Assembly (NCBI GenBank): GCA_032622095.1 | Contig: CP136066.1 | Coordinates: 154,157,152 to 154,221,151, forward strand | Length of the DNA: 64,000 nt | Reading direction: 5' to 3' | DNA from: Siphonodentalium dalli | Taxonomy: Eukaryota; Mollusca; Scaphopoda; Gadilida; Siphonodentaliidae | Shown here: piece by piece, positions 32,665-45,252 of the stretch | How positions within the stretch are numbered: the stretch's first letter is position 1 | Layout: each line of letters begins with the position of its first letter | Notes under the pieces: model-generated | Seen by the model: the letters and a program-made list of their open reading frames with translations, nothing else | What the model was told of the DNA's origin: nothing | Database searches by the model: none | Program-made: the position numbers and the translations under genes

Positions 32665-35397
32665 ATGTCTGATCTGACTAACTTAGAAGTATCCGAATAC
32701 TATAAATTAAATGGTAAGCAGAAATGTGCCCAATGGCTAATTCATCAGAAGTTGGGAAAGTCTGATGCTGGTTGTATTACATTAACATCTGTGGTATCAG
32801 CTATTGACCGAGTGTGGAAGACATAAGGGTTCACAGCAAGGATAAATCAAAATCAAATGCCAAAGGAAAATTTGATTTCTGGGCATCAAGTGCATTCAAA
32901 TATCCTGAAATACACAGTGCAGGGCCTGGTGGAGATGCATCGGATGTCTGCCAACGTGATTATTGCAAAGAAATTTCAGAACAAAGACTGAATCGTAGCA
33001 GCTCCATTGTAGCAGTTGAAAAACTTGAGATGATACAATCCCAATTGAATAAGACCACAGAGAAACTGAAGTACCAAATAGATGATAATAAAGTTCTTGG
33101 TACAAAATTAGACAACAGTAGAGCAGTGGTGCAATACAGCAGGACCGAACTGAAACACACACCATGTAGGGAAGCATACTATAGAGAGAAATCCAGAAAG
33201 ATTGATGAAGGTGACACTGACAATATCATAGCCCAGCTACATGATGAGCTTGCATTGGCAGAGGAGAAAATAATTTCAATACAACAGGAAAAGATGGCTC
33301 TTGAAGAAGACATTGAAATTAGAATGTATTAGAATTGATGAAATCAAGGAACGTTGAAACATGAAAATGAGAAAAACTGCTATAGTTCAGAATTTCACAG
33401 AGTCATTTACAAACTATTAGAACACCATGTTGGTCATGAACATGTAGAACCAGTTATTAATGCGGTCTTAGGATTCATTGGCAAGGAGGTTTCACGGATC
33501 CCTTCATCGAAGACTGTGCGGAATATGAACATAGAACGATTTGGGTTATCACAATCGCAGATAGCGGAAGTTTTCAGTTAGAAAGAAAACACTAATCTGT
33601 ATAGTGATGAAACCAGTAAGTTTGGAGAGAAGTACATGGGATTCCATGCCACATATGATAAACAGAGACACTGGGTACTACTCGGTATTAGAGACCTTGG
33701 GACAAAGTCAGCAGATGACACATTAAAAACTTTCTAAGAAGTTCTGCAGGATATTGATGACAGAAAGCAAGAGACAAGTTGCGATGTTGGTAAAAAAAAT
33801 ATTGTGTAATATTCAGAACACCATGTCAGATAGAGCAGCTACATAACTGAAATGGCATGAGATGTTGGAGAATTACAGAAAGAATATTCTCCCCGATATA
33901 AAGCCACATTGGGATGAAATGAATCAGCAAGACAGGGTAGCCATAGAAAATCTTTAAAAAAAATTATGTGGTTTGCATAGTTTTGTGCAAATTGCAGAGG
34001 TTTCCCAGCAGCTATGCTTGAAGAGGCCGAAAATTGTAGGGCCGCAAATAATGAAGCCAACGGAACCGGGCACCACAATGCTTATACGGACAGCTGCCAA
34101 AGCATTTGCAAGAGAAGATGAAAAATCAGGATGTCATGGAGTTTTTAAACTGTACATTGCTGATAATCTGAAAGAGAATGATATGAGATCTCTCCCAATT
34201 GTTCCATTTAGAGGCAACATATTTCATATTATATTTTTCAATGAAGCATATGTATACTTTTTCCATGAGAATATGATCTGCTATCTGTAAGTTAAAGGTC
34301 CGCTTAATTTACTTTTGAAAGCTGTGTTGGCAGACCTGAAAGAGCCTATGGATATTGCAGGCTGCAAAGCTCTTTGTCTCATCAACAAGTTACTCACTGG
34401 TCCACTATGGAGAATAACAGAAAACAAGGATGTGCATTTACTTGATCTGTCTGTCATAATAGCTGATGTATTACATTATCTAGAAACTGATGCATCACAA
34501 GTGTAGAAATTCATGTTAGGAGAGCTATCAATCACACCACACGCACAGTGGATTGTTAAGGTATATTATTCTCTTGTAGCACCTTCAAAACATGATGAGG
34601 TTGAGACCTTCATATGTGTATTGTTGTCCGCAATAACAAAACTAATGAAAGAACACTACAAGGAATTCCTGACGGGGAGAGTTCTATGGAAAAGGAAAAG
34701 AGGTGAGGGACGTAACGAGTATTGTGGAGAAGCACAACAAATTTGCAGAGAGTATTTGCATATTGTGATCAGCTTCAAGCCGAGCATTACGCATATTTCG
34801 CAAGAGACTTATTTAATGTTTTGCTTGAACAAAACAGATGAGTGGTTATCAGGAAAGACTAGAGAAGTGCAGAATGAGCTGATAAAGGCAAAGATGAATT
34901 CAAAACAGTTGTATGAACTCAGTAGCGCAAGAAGACAGGAGATTATTAGATCTCGAGAAGAGAATCGGAGAATTAAAAGAAAGGAACAAGAGGAGAGGGT
35001 TGCAAAGCGGCTGTGAGAGAAGGAGATGATCATAGCAGATATTCTCCATTTCGGATTTTATCAGTCAGAGGAACAGGTTAGTAATCCAGTGGCTCAATTG
35101 AAAGCCAAAATTAATAAAGAAGATGCACTGAAGGCACAATTAGGATTTAGAGAACAAATGTTGTGCCAAGAAGCAGACCAGTCCTTGTTTCGTTTCTCAA
35201 TAAAGGATGGCGAGGGTCGCCGTAACCTGTCAGTCGACGAACTTGCAGACAACGTGAAGCATCTCATTAAGGAATCCTTCAAAATACCTCAGTTGGAACA
35301 AGATATTTACAGGGCATCTTATCTCATTGGCAAACGAATAGAACATTTGATGATAAAATATGACGATGAAGGTAATGCTAAAATAATTCCCAATTAA
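32665..35397 (+). pseudogene. Decayed transposase-like protein, unnamed metazoan family
   Basis: Starts at ATG 32665 (MSDLTNLEVSEYYKLNGKQK). A frameshift near 32810 leads into 32814-33332, which includes a long coiled-coil stretch (NKTTEKLKYQIDDNKVLGTK and later AEEKIISIQQEKMALEED). Then 33354-33581 and YSDETSKFGEKYMGFH (~33600) with GIRDLGTKSADDTL, NTMSDRAAT (~33818), a KAFAREDEKSGCHG / PFRGNIFHIIFFNEA block (33973-34290), LLKAVLADLKEP and AGCKALCLINKLLTGPLW (34300-34410), and a basic coiled coil before 35016 (REENRRIKRKEQEERVAKRL). It ends with a short C-terminal piece (35026-35397). I recall this layout from many unannotated cnidarian and mollusc proteins. D in DETSK and D in MSDRA are plausible DDE-type catalytic residues, but that is inference. 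At least six frameshifts or stops. Confidence 0.6.
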
Positions 35398-35408
35398 TTA
35401 TTGACAGT

Positions 35409-35690
35409 AAACATTGTGCAACTGCACTAGTACTAGTGAGGTCCAATAAATGAAAGTAAATAAATAAAAATTAAAGAATTGCCAGTTCTACTTCTAAAGT
35501 GGCAATAGAACTTTAAATATATTCAATGCTAAACATTGTATGCACGCGTACCTGCACTAGTACTAGTGGGGTTTAATAAATGATTGGCAGCTCTACTTCT
35601 CGAGTTGTCATACAACTAAATATATATACAATGCCAAACATTGTATGCAAGCGTACCTGTACTACTTCTAGTGGGGTTTAATACAATATA
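35409..35690 (+). repeat. ~110-120-bp tandem repeat, 2.5 units
   Basis: TAAACATTGT ... GCACTAGTACTAGTG(A/G)GGT ... AATAAATG ... CAG(T/C)TCTACTTCT(A/C) recurs from 35409, 35530 and 35636. Begins 12 bp after the transposase-like stop codon, so it may be that element's 3' region. Confidence 0.8.
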
Positions 35691-35704
35691 AAATATAACA
35701 TAAT

Positions 35705-36115
35705 ACTGAGTAACAGCTGCTTTAATACCGTAAGTCCCAGTCTGAGTAAACCAGATTCACTCTGAGTCAGACTGGGTTAGTTAAAAATAATTGCATGATT
35801 TCTTCCTCTTTCAAAGTTTTGTTCTTTCTATTTTTGATTAAATACTAAGGGCAACCGGTATATTTTTCAAAAATTGTCATGTTTTCTTCCTGTTTCAAAT
35901 TAAATTTTTTCTATTTTTGATAAAGTACTAAGGGTAACCGGTATATTCAAAAATAGGTTGATTTTCTGAGTAACAGCTGCTGTGGTATGGTAAGTCCCAG
36001 TCTGAGTGAACATGGGTTCACTCAGAGTCAGACTGTGTTACTGAAAAAAATCTTTGCATGATTCCTTCCTGTTTCAAGTTCTGTATTTTTATTAAGTACT
36101 ATGGGTGACTAGATA
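35705..36115 (+). repeat. ~250-bp tandem repeat with internal hairpins
   Basis: CTGAGTAACAGCTGCTTTAA at 35707 recurs at 35958 (CTGAGTAACAGCTGCTGTGG). Both are followed by GTAAGTCCCAGTCTGAGT and an inverted AC(T)CTGAGTCAGACTG, so each unit can form a hairpin. A sub-repeat ACTAAGGG(C/T)AACCGGTATAT occurs twice in the first unit. Confidence 0.8.
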
Positions 36116-37357
36116 GTAGTAGATTATTTTTTAGTTTGTTTAATAATTGGTCATTCTGGTTCGCATTGATTAATTTAGTTCTCTAGTCACAAGTGGTATT
36201 CAGCACATACTTTTTATTCATATAAACAGAGCTAGTAAACTAACATACTAAAAATAAAAATAAAGTATGAATGACAAAATACCTTAAATTCCATACGGGT
36301 ACAGTAATAACCAAACAAAGTTCTAACTTTACAAGTTTACAAATTAATTTCCTGGATTCTGATATAAATTTAACATTTCGGTTTGTTCCAAGTTTATTGG
36401 AGTCGAAATTATGCTGGATTTTTCAATTCCAGTAGGGATCAGTGTTATACTTAAAAAATGATCACCCATCATGTGAACAATATTAATTTATTATAATACT
36501 GGTAACTGTGGAATTATAATCAAATTATGTGGAACTATTTTGTTTAATGTGAAATTTAGGATAGTACCTCTTAATTGTTTCATCATACATTGAACAGTAA
36601 AAAAAATAAGCTGTTTCCTTTGAGATCAGCTCATGAAGCTGATTGGAAAACATAAATTTTGACTCATTGTCATCAATCGCAAAACAGTGAACACTGATCC
36701 CTAAGTCTGTGTAGCAAGAATGCCGCTTATGTTTGGTACAGTGAAACATCAGTCAAACGCTAAATTTCGACTCACCAAACGCCAGGGCCCACTTCAACGA
36801 AACTACTCACCAGGTACTATGGGAGTTGAGTTGTACTGTCCCTCCAATAAAATGGGAGGGCTTGCTACTAAATAGTTAGAGCATATCCTATATACTATCC
36901 TATTTAGATCTGATCAGTACTGTATCAGTGATAAAACTATAGCCATGTGTAAATTATTGTCTGAATACGTAATGACACTCCACCTGCCCGACTTAACGTA
37001 ACATTGTCAGGAAGATATCACACATTTATTAATTTCAAACAACACATGTTGTTTAACCATAATGATTATCTTCTAAGATATTTCAGATTTGTAATTAGCA
37101 AAAAAAAAAACCTTCAAAATGATATAGGGCATATACATGTATGCAATACAAATGATAGATGTATGACTTCATCGACTTTACGATATAACTCAAAATTTTA
37201 AGCTTTCGGTCTGATATTTAATACAATGTAAAATTATGTTAAAGGGCTGACACTCTTGACACAGTAGGGCAATTATTCTGACACAGTAGGGCAATTTTTC
37301 TCAATTTAGCCATAGTATTATTCAGGATGAAACACCCTTTAAAATAATATATTACTT
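36116..37357. other. Interval without recognisable gene
   Basis: AT-rich. GACACAGTAGGGCAATT is duplicated at 37258 and 37279, and the following ATTCAGGATGAAACACCCTTT belongs to the same dispersed family as 38900-39440. No coding signal. Confidence 0.4.
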
Positions 37358-38770
37358 GTATCAGTATCAGTATCATTTATTTCGAAACAAGTCATCCGAC
37401 TTTTTGTTCCGATTTGAAACATGAATATAAATTATAACGTAATCATAAAAACAATATGTTAAAATCACTCATCGTACTCATATTTCTGGCTATAGAAATA
37501 TGAGTCAAACAGTTCTTTGAACTGCGTCAGGTTGACGGATGAAACAATCATCTCTGGTAAATTGTTCCATGGTATAACAACTCTCTGGGTGAAATAATAT
37601 TTGCCTGTCTTTAGTTTTACGAGGCAATTGTAATTTCAGCGAGTGACCCCTTGTGGTTGTAGATAATGATCTTTAAAAATACAAGTCCGGATTTACGTTG
37701 TAAGACTGTTTTAAAATTTTGAAGGTCTCTATCATATCTCCACGGAATCTGCGAAACTTCACTGACATCAAATTGAGACATATTAATCTTTGTTTATAAT
37801 CCAGTTCTTGAAGTTGTGGGACCATTTTTGTAGCACGACGTTGTACACACTCTAGTGACACACACTGGTATGTATGGTGAGGGTGCCAAACAGTGTTACA
37901 GTACTCCAATACAGGTCTTACCATGGATATGTATAACTGTCTGAACGTGTCCAATTCCAAACTGACGAATGTTCTTTTTATTATGCCGAGGATTCGGTAT
38001 GCCTTACTACATACAGCGTTAATGTGGATGTCAAATTTCAATTTTTCATCAATCGTTACTCCTAAGTCTTTTTCTGATGGGCTGGCTAATATTGGTGGAT
38101 TTTCTGGAACATCAGACATCACATATATATTGCGAGGATTGTTGTGGCCCATGTGTATAACATGCATCTTCTTAGAATTGAATTGTAATTGCCAATCCAT
38201 GGACCACTTACACATAGCATCAACATCTAGTTGTATATTGTCCTGAAGTGGATTTCCAATGATCTTAGTATCATCAGCGAAAATTTTGCATGTGGTAGTA
38301 ACACATTCAGGTAAATCGTTAATGTACATTGTAAAAAGAATAGGTCCAAGAACATAACCCTGAGGTACACCGCTGATCACCGATGTCCAGTCTGAGAATG
38401 AATAACTCACTCGAACTCTTTGTTGTCGACAACACAGAAACTCCTTTATCCACGAGAAAATGTTGTCACGAATTCCGTATGAATATATTTTGCTGAGTAG
38501 CCTATTGTGCGGAACATTATCAAAGGCTTTTTTGAAATCGAAATATATAACATCAACTGGTTCGCTGTTATCAAGAGACGATGTCACATGTGATAGATAT
38601 TCGAGTAGTTGAGTTTTACATGAGCGGCCAGATCTAAATCCGTGTTGACATGTAGTGAAAAGGTTATTTTCTTCCATGTGAGTCATAACAGCATCAGCCA
38701 CGAAAGACTCCAATAATTTGCAGAGAATACAGGTTAGACTCACAGGACGATAGTTTCCAGGATCAGATTT
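37358..38770 (-). pseudogene. 5'-truncated CR1/Jockey-group reverse transcriptase
   Basis: The minus strand encodes DPGNYRPVSLTCILCKLLE, FDFKKAFDNVPH (catalytic Asp about residue 112 of the 399-codon frame 38872-37673), SGVPQGYVLGPILF and FADD (about 198-201), so the palm motifs are intact. The thumb and connector region follow (LGVTIDEKLKF, WHPHHTYQCVSLECVQRRAT). The frame hits a stop at 37673 in a T run, but coding similarity continues in another frame (VVIPWNNLPEMIVSS) to a TGA at 37465-37467. The minus strand then ends in TGATACTGATACTGATAC (37358-37375), a short tandem tail typical of CR1/L2 elements. The endonuclease half is absent, and codons before DPGNYRP match nothing. It inserted into an older dispersed repeat. 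Confidence 0.85.
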
Positions 38771-38879
38771 GTATGTATGTATTAGTCTTCTGAAATCTTC
38801 GCTACGGGTACCGGTAGTCCATATAGTGCTTACCCCTACCGACGGGGTTCGAACCTTGAACCGGCAGAACAAAATATGA

Positions 38880-39560
38880 ATTTTTTAAAACTCATTTAAA
38901 AACTTTAAAACTTCAAAGGGCCATAGCTCTTGACCAAGAAGGGCAATCTTCTACATTCTTTAAGATTTCTATTCAGAATGACATGCCCTTTCGAATGATA
39001 TATAACATTATGTGTTACTGCTTCAGATCATTTGCCATAGTTGGTGCAGATGATTACAATCCATCGGCAGTCGGCAGATTTAGAAATTTAGCAGTTTGAC
39101 CGACAAGAATATATATATATAGAATTTCTATACTATCCAAGGGATATACCGTAACTCAAGATATAGAAGGCCAGGGCCTCAATTCATATATAATATTATT
39201 CGGAATAATATTCCCTTCAAAATGTATATGACATGAATAGAAAACATTTCTTGAAGGTAGTACACGCGATTTGACTATCATGGTCAATATTCGAATCTAC
39301 TGTCACCTAAGACTGACGGAAAAATTCTGATTTTCCGAAAATTCAAAGGGCCATAACTTTTGTATAGCAAGTGCAATCTTCAAAATTCTTTCAGTTTCGT
39401 ATTCAGAATGCAATATACCTTTCAAATGTATATAGTCGATTTTGAAATTTTCGCCTACCGTAGGCTACTATCCCTAGGTCTATTTGTATTATTTTGTTAT
39501 TCATTGTCGACCTTGACATTAAACTTTCGGAGCAAAGTCACTCAGGCTAAACTCGACCAA
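38880..39560. repeat. Two copies of an AAAGGGCCATA(G/A)CT family, ~430 bp apart
   Basis: TTCAAAGGGCCATAGCTCTTG at 38911 (read in parts) and TTCAAAGGGCCATAACTTTTG at 39341 are each followed by GCAATCTTC, ATTCTTT, ATTCAGAATG and CCTTTC(G/A)AATG. A third relative lies at 37243-37350, interrupted by the CR1-like insertion. Confidence 0.65.
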
Positions 39561-39687
39561 TTTTGAATCTCGCCAGAGTGGCCCAAGCAAACTTTCCGTT
39601 GGGAGACCATATTTGCTCTCGAATGTCTACTGTTTTATAACAGATATTTTCACAAAAATGCGACATATGGTCAAACGCTGTTGTAAT

Positions 39688-40795
39688 TGTGGTAGAGCAC
39701 AGGGGTGGGTCTTAAGTGAACCATCAGTCGCTATATCACAAACATTTATGGGCTCTGAGTCTAAACATCTGGCAGGGTCTATGAAAACACTAAGCCTACC
39801 TTAAAAGTCTTCATGCATTTAATTGAATAATCAAGCAATACCGAACGGAACACATCCAACAAGCATCACAACATGGATGACATCACAACACATCTTTATA
39901 CACAGCTTGACAGCAACATCACAACGAGCATCAAACATCAGACATCAAATCGAGAAAAAGGACCCTGGTGAACAAATACATATGTTGTAGTTGCTGCAGA
40001 ATAAATATCCAGTATGGATATTAATAAATATATGAAATGTGATTGTGTCAATAAACCAACTTCCCTATTGTCGATATAAACAACTATTTTGACACAATAC
40101 TAACTGTGACGAACAGTTACAAATAAAACCTACATGCTAGTATAAAAGGGTGATTATGAACGCAGCGTGCGATTTCCAACTTCCATACATTATGGGGCAA
40201 ATATATTTATGCAAATGTGACAACACTAAAGTTTCAAAACCGAAGACAATATTATTAAAATACAAGTTATAATAACGGGTGAAAACATAACAAATATTAC
40301 ATACCATCCTTTGGAAAGCATAGGTCAGATGTCATAACGTAGTATTACTTCTTAAACTTATTAACATTCTTCGAGCATGAAGAAATTAGGATAACACTGA
40401 GAGTGTTATACGATATTGAGATGCGTACACCTTGGTGACGAAATACGGACTGAGAAAGCGCGGTAAATAAGCTTACCTGTGATTGGCTAAAACACCTTAG
40501 TTAGATCTAATACTGGGCGCTGAACTAGACAGAGGAAGACTTAAGCGGGTAAGAGATTGGGCGTAGATAGAGATAGTAAATAGCAAAATACAGATCAGCA
40601 ATGAGACATAGGAAACGGGGAATGTACAGAACGGAATAGCGCGAAATGGAATGAACCAAGTACGCGGAATGAAATGATTACAATGCGGCTATAAAATGTA
40701 TATTAGTGAGTTAGGTTTAATAACTTAGTTAGTATACATGTGTAGCATGTAATAAAGGCATATACTGATTTGGTATATAAAATAGCACGGTCACA
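39688..40795 (-). repeat. 3' LTR of the Ty3/Gypsy-type element
   Basis: 1108 bp. In element orientation it runs TGTGACCGTGC ... CTCTACCACA. It aligns end to end with the other LTR, differing at seven bases and lacking a CAT at 39814 (TTCATGCA against TTCATCATGCA). The outer flank is TAAT. Confidence 0.95.
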
Positions 40796-40808
40796 CTCTC
40801 CCCTCTGT
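40796..40808 (-). promoter_or_regulatory. Polypurine tract
   Basis: On the minus strand CAGAGGGGAGAG lies directly before the 3' LTR's TGTGACC. Purine runs at this spot prime plus-strand DNA synthesis in LTR elements. Confidence 0.85.
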
Positions 40809-41475
40809 TGACAAAATGACTCCCTAGTCATTTAAACCAATACTGAAAGGAAATGTCGCTACTGACTTTCAAACTCTGCAACTGATAATGGAAAATTATC
40901 ATCTATAACATTCTCATACACAGAGATAACCTTGACACCGACCTATCTTCAGAACTGAAATCAAATATCAGCATTATATAACTTCACTTAATCAACTTAA
41001 TCTTCACTATCTGGCGTAGACAGTAAACAACGTGAATATATCACACAACACCACTGAAATGGAATCACCACTGATTCACACTGGCTGGTCTATCTGAGAA
41101 CTTCAATCATGAATACACAACAATCAACACAAATATGTTAAAATCATAATCATATATAGAAAGGAACACTTTATCACCTCACAGAGTATATAACAAAAAA
41201 AAATAGAATTCCTTGAAAACTGGTACCTCATATGAGTCGTAGCTCTACACTGGATCGTCAGCTGGAATAAGTGGAAATATCTCTGATCGTACGAAGATGA
41301 TAAGTGATACCTAACAATACATAATATCAATACATAATTTATAAAAGAATCAATTTTAAAAACAACTTACACAACAGGACAATGCCTATGTCCAATGTAT
41401 ACACACATCATTGAAACTGACATATCAGTAATATGGAATCACTGAATATAAATGAGTGAACTGAAAATGAAAATC

Positions 41476-42650
41476 TTATTCATCCAAGATAGTCTTCAGA
41501 ATGGACTGAAGAACATCTGGAGCTACCTTGGTGCAAATCTGATTTTCCATAAGCTTACGCAAAAGCTGATTCTTATATTCATCTTTTCCACCTGAAATGG
41601 GCTGAATATTATTTGAAATATAATCACCCATCCATGATGGAGGTTTCTTTGCTCTGCTAGATTTTCTAGGTACTGGTTTTGGTATGGAATCTGAAAGAGA
41701 AATACTTTCTCTATCTCCACTCTGACTATTACTCGAGGCACCATCATCACCTGAAACATTCGCTTTCGCACCGTCAACATTACCATCAACAACAACATTA
41801 TCTTCTGCAATAGATGCTAAAGGTACACGGACAATATCAACAACTTCATCATTCTCATCAGCCTCATCATTGCTATCACCTGTGGAACGAAGTTCAAGTT
41901 GACCTGTCGAATCCTGTGTAGCTGAAATATCAACATTACTGTCATCACCGACATCAGTTCTAACTTCCCTGAACTCATCTATTTGAGTGCGGTCGTCACC
42001 ACAGGAAGAAGAAATACCACCAGCTTCCAATCTCGCAGGAAAGTCGTCACCCCGACGAGATGGAGCTGAACTGTCCACTGCATTAGGAGCAGATTTTATA
42101 CCTGCAACGCCCTGTGGAACAAAACAAATCACTGATTCTTCATCTGAACCATCTATATGGTCTGAACCATTAATATGGTTATCACAAACTTCATCACGTG
42201 AAGTAACACTACCAGTACCTGAAATACGACGTTTCCGCACCTTAGACTCTGGTGGCCGTACAGGTGGGATAAGAGGATCTACAATTGGGGCATCAGCATC
42301 TCTCTGTTCAAGAGGAGATTTAAGGGCTGTGTCATCATCTGGAAAGTCAAAGGGTAAAGAACCAATAGGCAACAAGTGGTTCCTATGTAAAGTTCTTTGC
42401 TTTCCACTGTCATCTTCTAAATTAAAAACAGGAATGTCAGAATTAGGTTGAGATTTAACAGTGTATACTTCAGAATCATATTTATCTGCCAATTTATGTC
42501 TGCCTTCGAAAGCTAATGTCTTTACTAAGACTCTATCACCTACATGTATAGTTGCACCACGAAGCTTTCGATTATAATATTTGGCATTACTACTCTGAGC
42601 ACCAGACATAGATTTGGATGCTAATCTGTAAGAATCAGAAAGTCTCTAAG
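41476..42650 (-). pseudogene. Pol C-terminus: GPY/F-like region plus long acidic tail
   Basis: Follows the integrase core after a frameshift near 42640. Residues ~20-75 of the frame starting 42609 read VGDRVLVKTLAFEGRHKLAD, then YTVKSQ and LHRNHLLPIG, the small beta-rich module found after many Gypsy integrase cores. The next ~230 residues are a low-complexity Asp/Ser/Gly-rich acidic tail, then a basic KSSRAKKPPSWMGDYI block. Many Gypsy integrases end with a tail of that SSR-x-x-KPPxW type. The tail ends ...LQSILKTILDE at 41476. It is unusually long and acidic. 40809-41475 between this stop and the polypurine tract is non-coding 3' leader. Confidence 0.8.
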
Positions 42651-43097
42651 GTCTGAAACATAATCACAATAAGAAGTTTGATCAGAATCAGGTTTATTCA
42701 GACCAAATAAAACATCAAGAGGTAACCGTGGTTCTCTTCCGAACATCAACTGAAAAGGAGCAAAACCAGTAGTTTCATGCCTAGTACAATTGTAAGCATG
42801 AACAAGAGGACCTATGTGAGATTTCCAATCATGTTTCTGGTCAGGATTAAGAGTACCTAACATACTAATAAGTGTGCGATTAAATCGCTCTGTAACACCA
42901 TTCCCCATCGGATGATAAGGAGTAGTTCGGGACTTCTTGATGCTGCAAAGCTGACAAAGTTCAGAAATAAGTTGAGATTCAAAATTAGCACCTTGATCAC
43001 TATGAATACGTTGAGGATAACCATAATGAATAAAGAAATTGTTAAACAATACATCAGCAGTAGTCTTTGCAGTCATGTTCCTTGTAAGCCTGTGCAT
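42621..43097 (-). pseudogene. Integrase catalytic core, second part
   Basis: Encodes the middle and last acidic residues of the DDE triad: HSDQGANFES (Asp, about residue 39 of this frame) and NGVTERFNRTL (Glu, about residue 75), consistent with D-D(35)-E. TPYHPMGNG between them is highly typical. MFGREPRLPLD follows. The frame is one base out of register with the preceding piece; the break lies near 43080-43095. Confidence 0.9.
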
Positions 43098-43491
43098 ATT
43101 TAGTAAAATGATCTGTCATAACAAGAACATATTGGTAACCACCTTTAGAACAATCAAGAGTAAGAAAATCAATACAAACAAGTTCAAGAGGTTGAGAGGT
43201 AGTGATGGATACTAAAGGGGCTCTGAAATTCGGATTAGTTTTAACTCGAATACATCTATGACAATGTTTTATCCAATCATCGACAGCACTGTCGATACCT
43301 GGAAAATAAAACCTTTCTTTCACAAGTGAAACTGTTCTGTCACGACCTGGATGTCCTATATCATTATGTAATGATTTAAGAACAAAAGTAATCTGTGAAT
43401 ATGGTAAAACAAGCTGAGTGGTGGTTTTACCATTAAAAGTGGACTCTCTATAAAGAACTCCTCGCTGCAACCTAAGCTTAGAAAAATGTCT
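43054..43491 (-). pseudogene. Integrase zinc-binding domain and first catalytic Asp
   Basis: The H2C2 domain reads HNDIGH ... CHRC (residues ~35, 40, 70, 73 of the frame from 43470). It is followed by LVCIDFLTLD with the first catalytic Asp and TDHFTKYAQAY. It is in the same frame as the reverse transcriptase piece, separated only by a TGA at 43492-43494, and is cut at 43054 by the next frameshift. Confidence 0.9.
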
Positions 43492-45252
43492 TCAAAATGC
43501 TGAATGAAGCTTAGAAGGGGGAAGGGACTTTCTCTTTGGGCAACTATTTCTTCTCACGGCTGATAACCATACGGACAATACATCATCTCTTTCCTGCAAT
43601 CTTCTCCAATCCTTATAATTCATTTCATCAAGATCATGACCTACATCATCTTGAACAGAATTTAAAACATCAGTGCTGCAACATAAACTTTCAACAAAAG
43701 GTTGCTGCACCTGTAGTGAATTACAAATAACTTGTACTGAATCATTTGTAATAATATCTGGAGGAGGTGTATCCAACCTGGATAAGGCATCTGCATCGGT
43801 ATTAGATTTACCGGGTCTGTAAACTATATCAAATTTAAAAGAACCTAAGGCTGATAACCATCTCTGTCCAGTGGCATCTAATTTGGCTGAAGTTAAAACA
43901 TATGTTAAAGGGTTGTTATCAGTATACACTACAAAATAATAACCATATAAATAGTCATAAAACTTTTCTGTAACTGCCCACTTTAAAGCTAAAAATTCTA
44001 ACTTATGTGCCGGGTAATTCTTTTCTGCTGCTGTGGTTCCTCGGCTGCCATACGCAATAACTCTCTTCACGCCATCGATCTCTTGGTAAAGGAGACAACC
44101 TAAACCATGGAGGGACGCATCAGTATGGACTTCAAAGGGCTTGCTGTAATCGGGGTAACCTAAAATTGGGGGATTAGAAAGACGATCTTTCAAAGTATCA
44201 AATGCAGACTGCTGCTCATGCTCCCATTTCCATTTCCCTGTAAAAGAGGATTTACCCTTGTTCTTTGGCTTCTTTGTATTTGTAGGGGGAAGTAAATCTG
44301 TCAAGGGCTTAGCAATCCTGGAAAAATTTGGACAATATTTTCTGTAGTAACCTGCAAAGCCAAGAAATGATCGCAATTGATCAGAGTTCTTGGGAACTGG
44401 CCAGTTGACAATTTTGTCAACTTTCGCAGGATCCGTCTCGATACCTTTCTCTGAAACTACATGGCCTACATATGAGACACGGCGCATGAAAAATTTACAC
44501 TTTGCTGGAGCCAGTTTCAAACCACATTCTCTGAGCCTGTCAAAAACAAGTCTAAGTCGCTCCAACATCTCTGGAACAGATTTTGACCATACAATGACGT
44601 CATCAACATAAATATTACATATATTCCTGTTAAGACCATCGAGGCAGTCTTCCATCATTCTCTGAAAGCTAGAAGGACTATTGTTCAAACCAAATGCAAG
44701 TCTATTATATTCATAGAAACCTAGACCCCCAACAGTAAAAGCTGTTCTCTCCTTGTGCTCCTCTGCAATCTCCAATTGATGAAAACCAGATTTGAGGTCG
44801 AGAACTGAGTAGTACTTGGCACCTGCTAAGTAATCAAAAAGGTCTTCAGGCCTAGGGAGTGCATAATTATCTGGAATAGTGCGTTTATTTAAAATTCTAA
44901 AATCTGTACACATACGAAGGTCATTTGAACCCTTCTTCCTAACTAAAACAACATTAGAAGAATATGGACTGTGAGATCGGCGTATAATGCCGGCAGCTAA
45001 CAACTGGTGAAGATGATTTCTCACTTCATCAATCATGCTTGGAGGTAAACGTCTCGGACGATCCTTGAAAGGCGTAGAATCATACATGTCGATCCTATGC
45101 TTAACTGCACTGTAAAAACCTAAGTCAAGATCATGCTGTGAAAAAACATCTGAAAATTCTTTGATAAGATTCAATGCAACAGATATATCCTTTGCATCAT
45201 CAAGAGAAGAAACATCCATAGTAATTTTATCAAGAAATGAAGAGGTAGTCTC
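43492..45252 (-). pseudogene. Reverse transcriptase-RNase H of the Ty3/Gypsy element
   Basis: Open for 575 codons from the ATG at 45219, and open upstream to the TGA at 45253. RT: catalytic Asp in SVLDLKSGFHQ (about residue 141) and YVDD (about 204-207); LRMCTDFRILNKRT and FGLNNSPSSFQRMM are the usual neighbours. RNase H: FEVHTDASLHG (Asp ~367), LEFLALKWAV (Glu ~408) and VYTDNNPLTY (Asp ~434), with RPGKSNTDADALSR after it. All catalytic residues are present, so this segment alone looks intact. It synthesises element DNA and degrades the RNA template. Confidence 0.95.
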
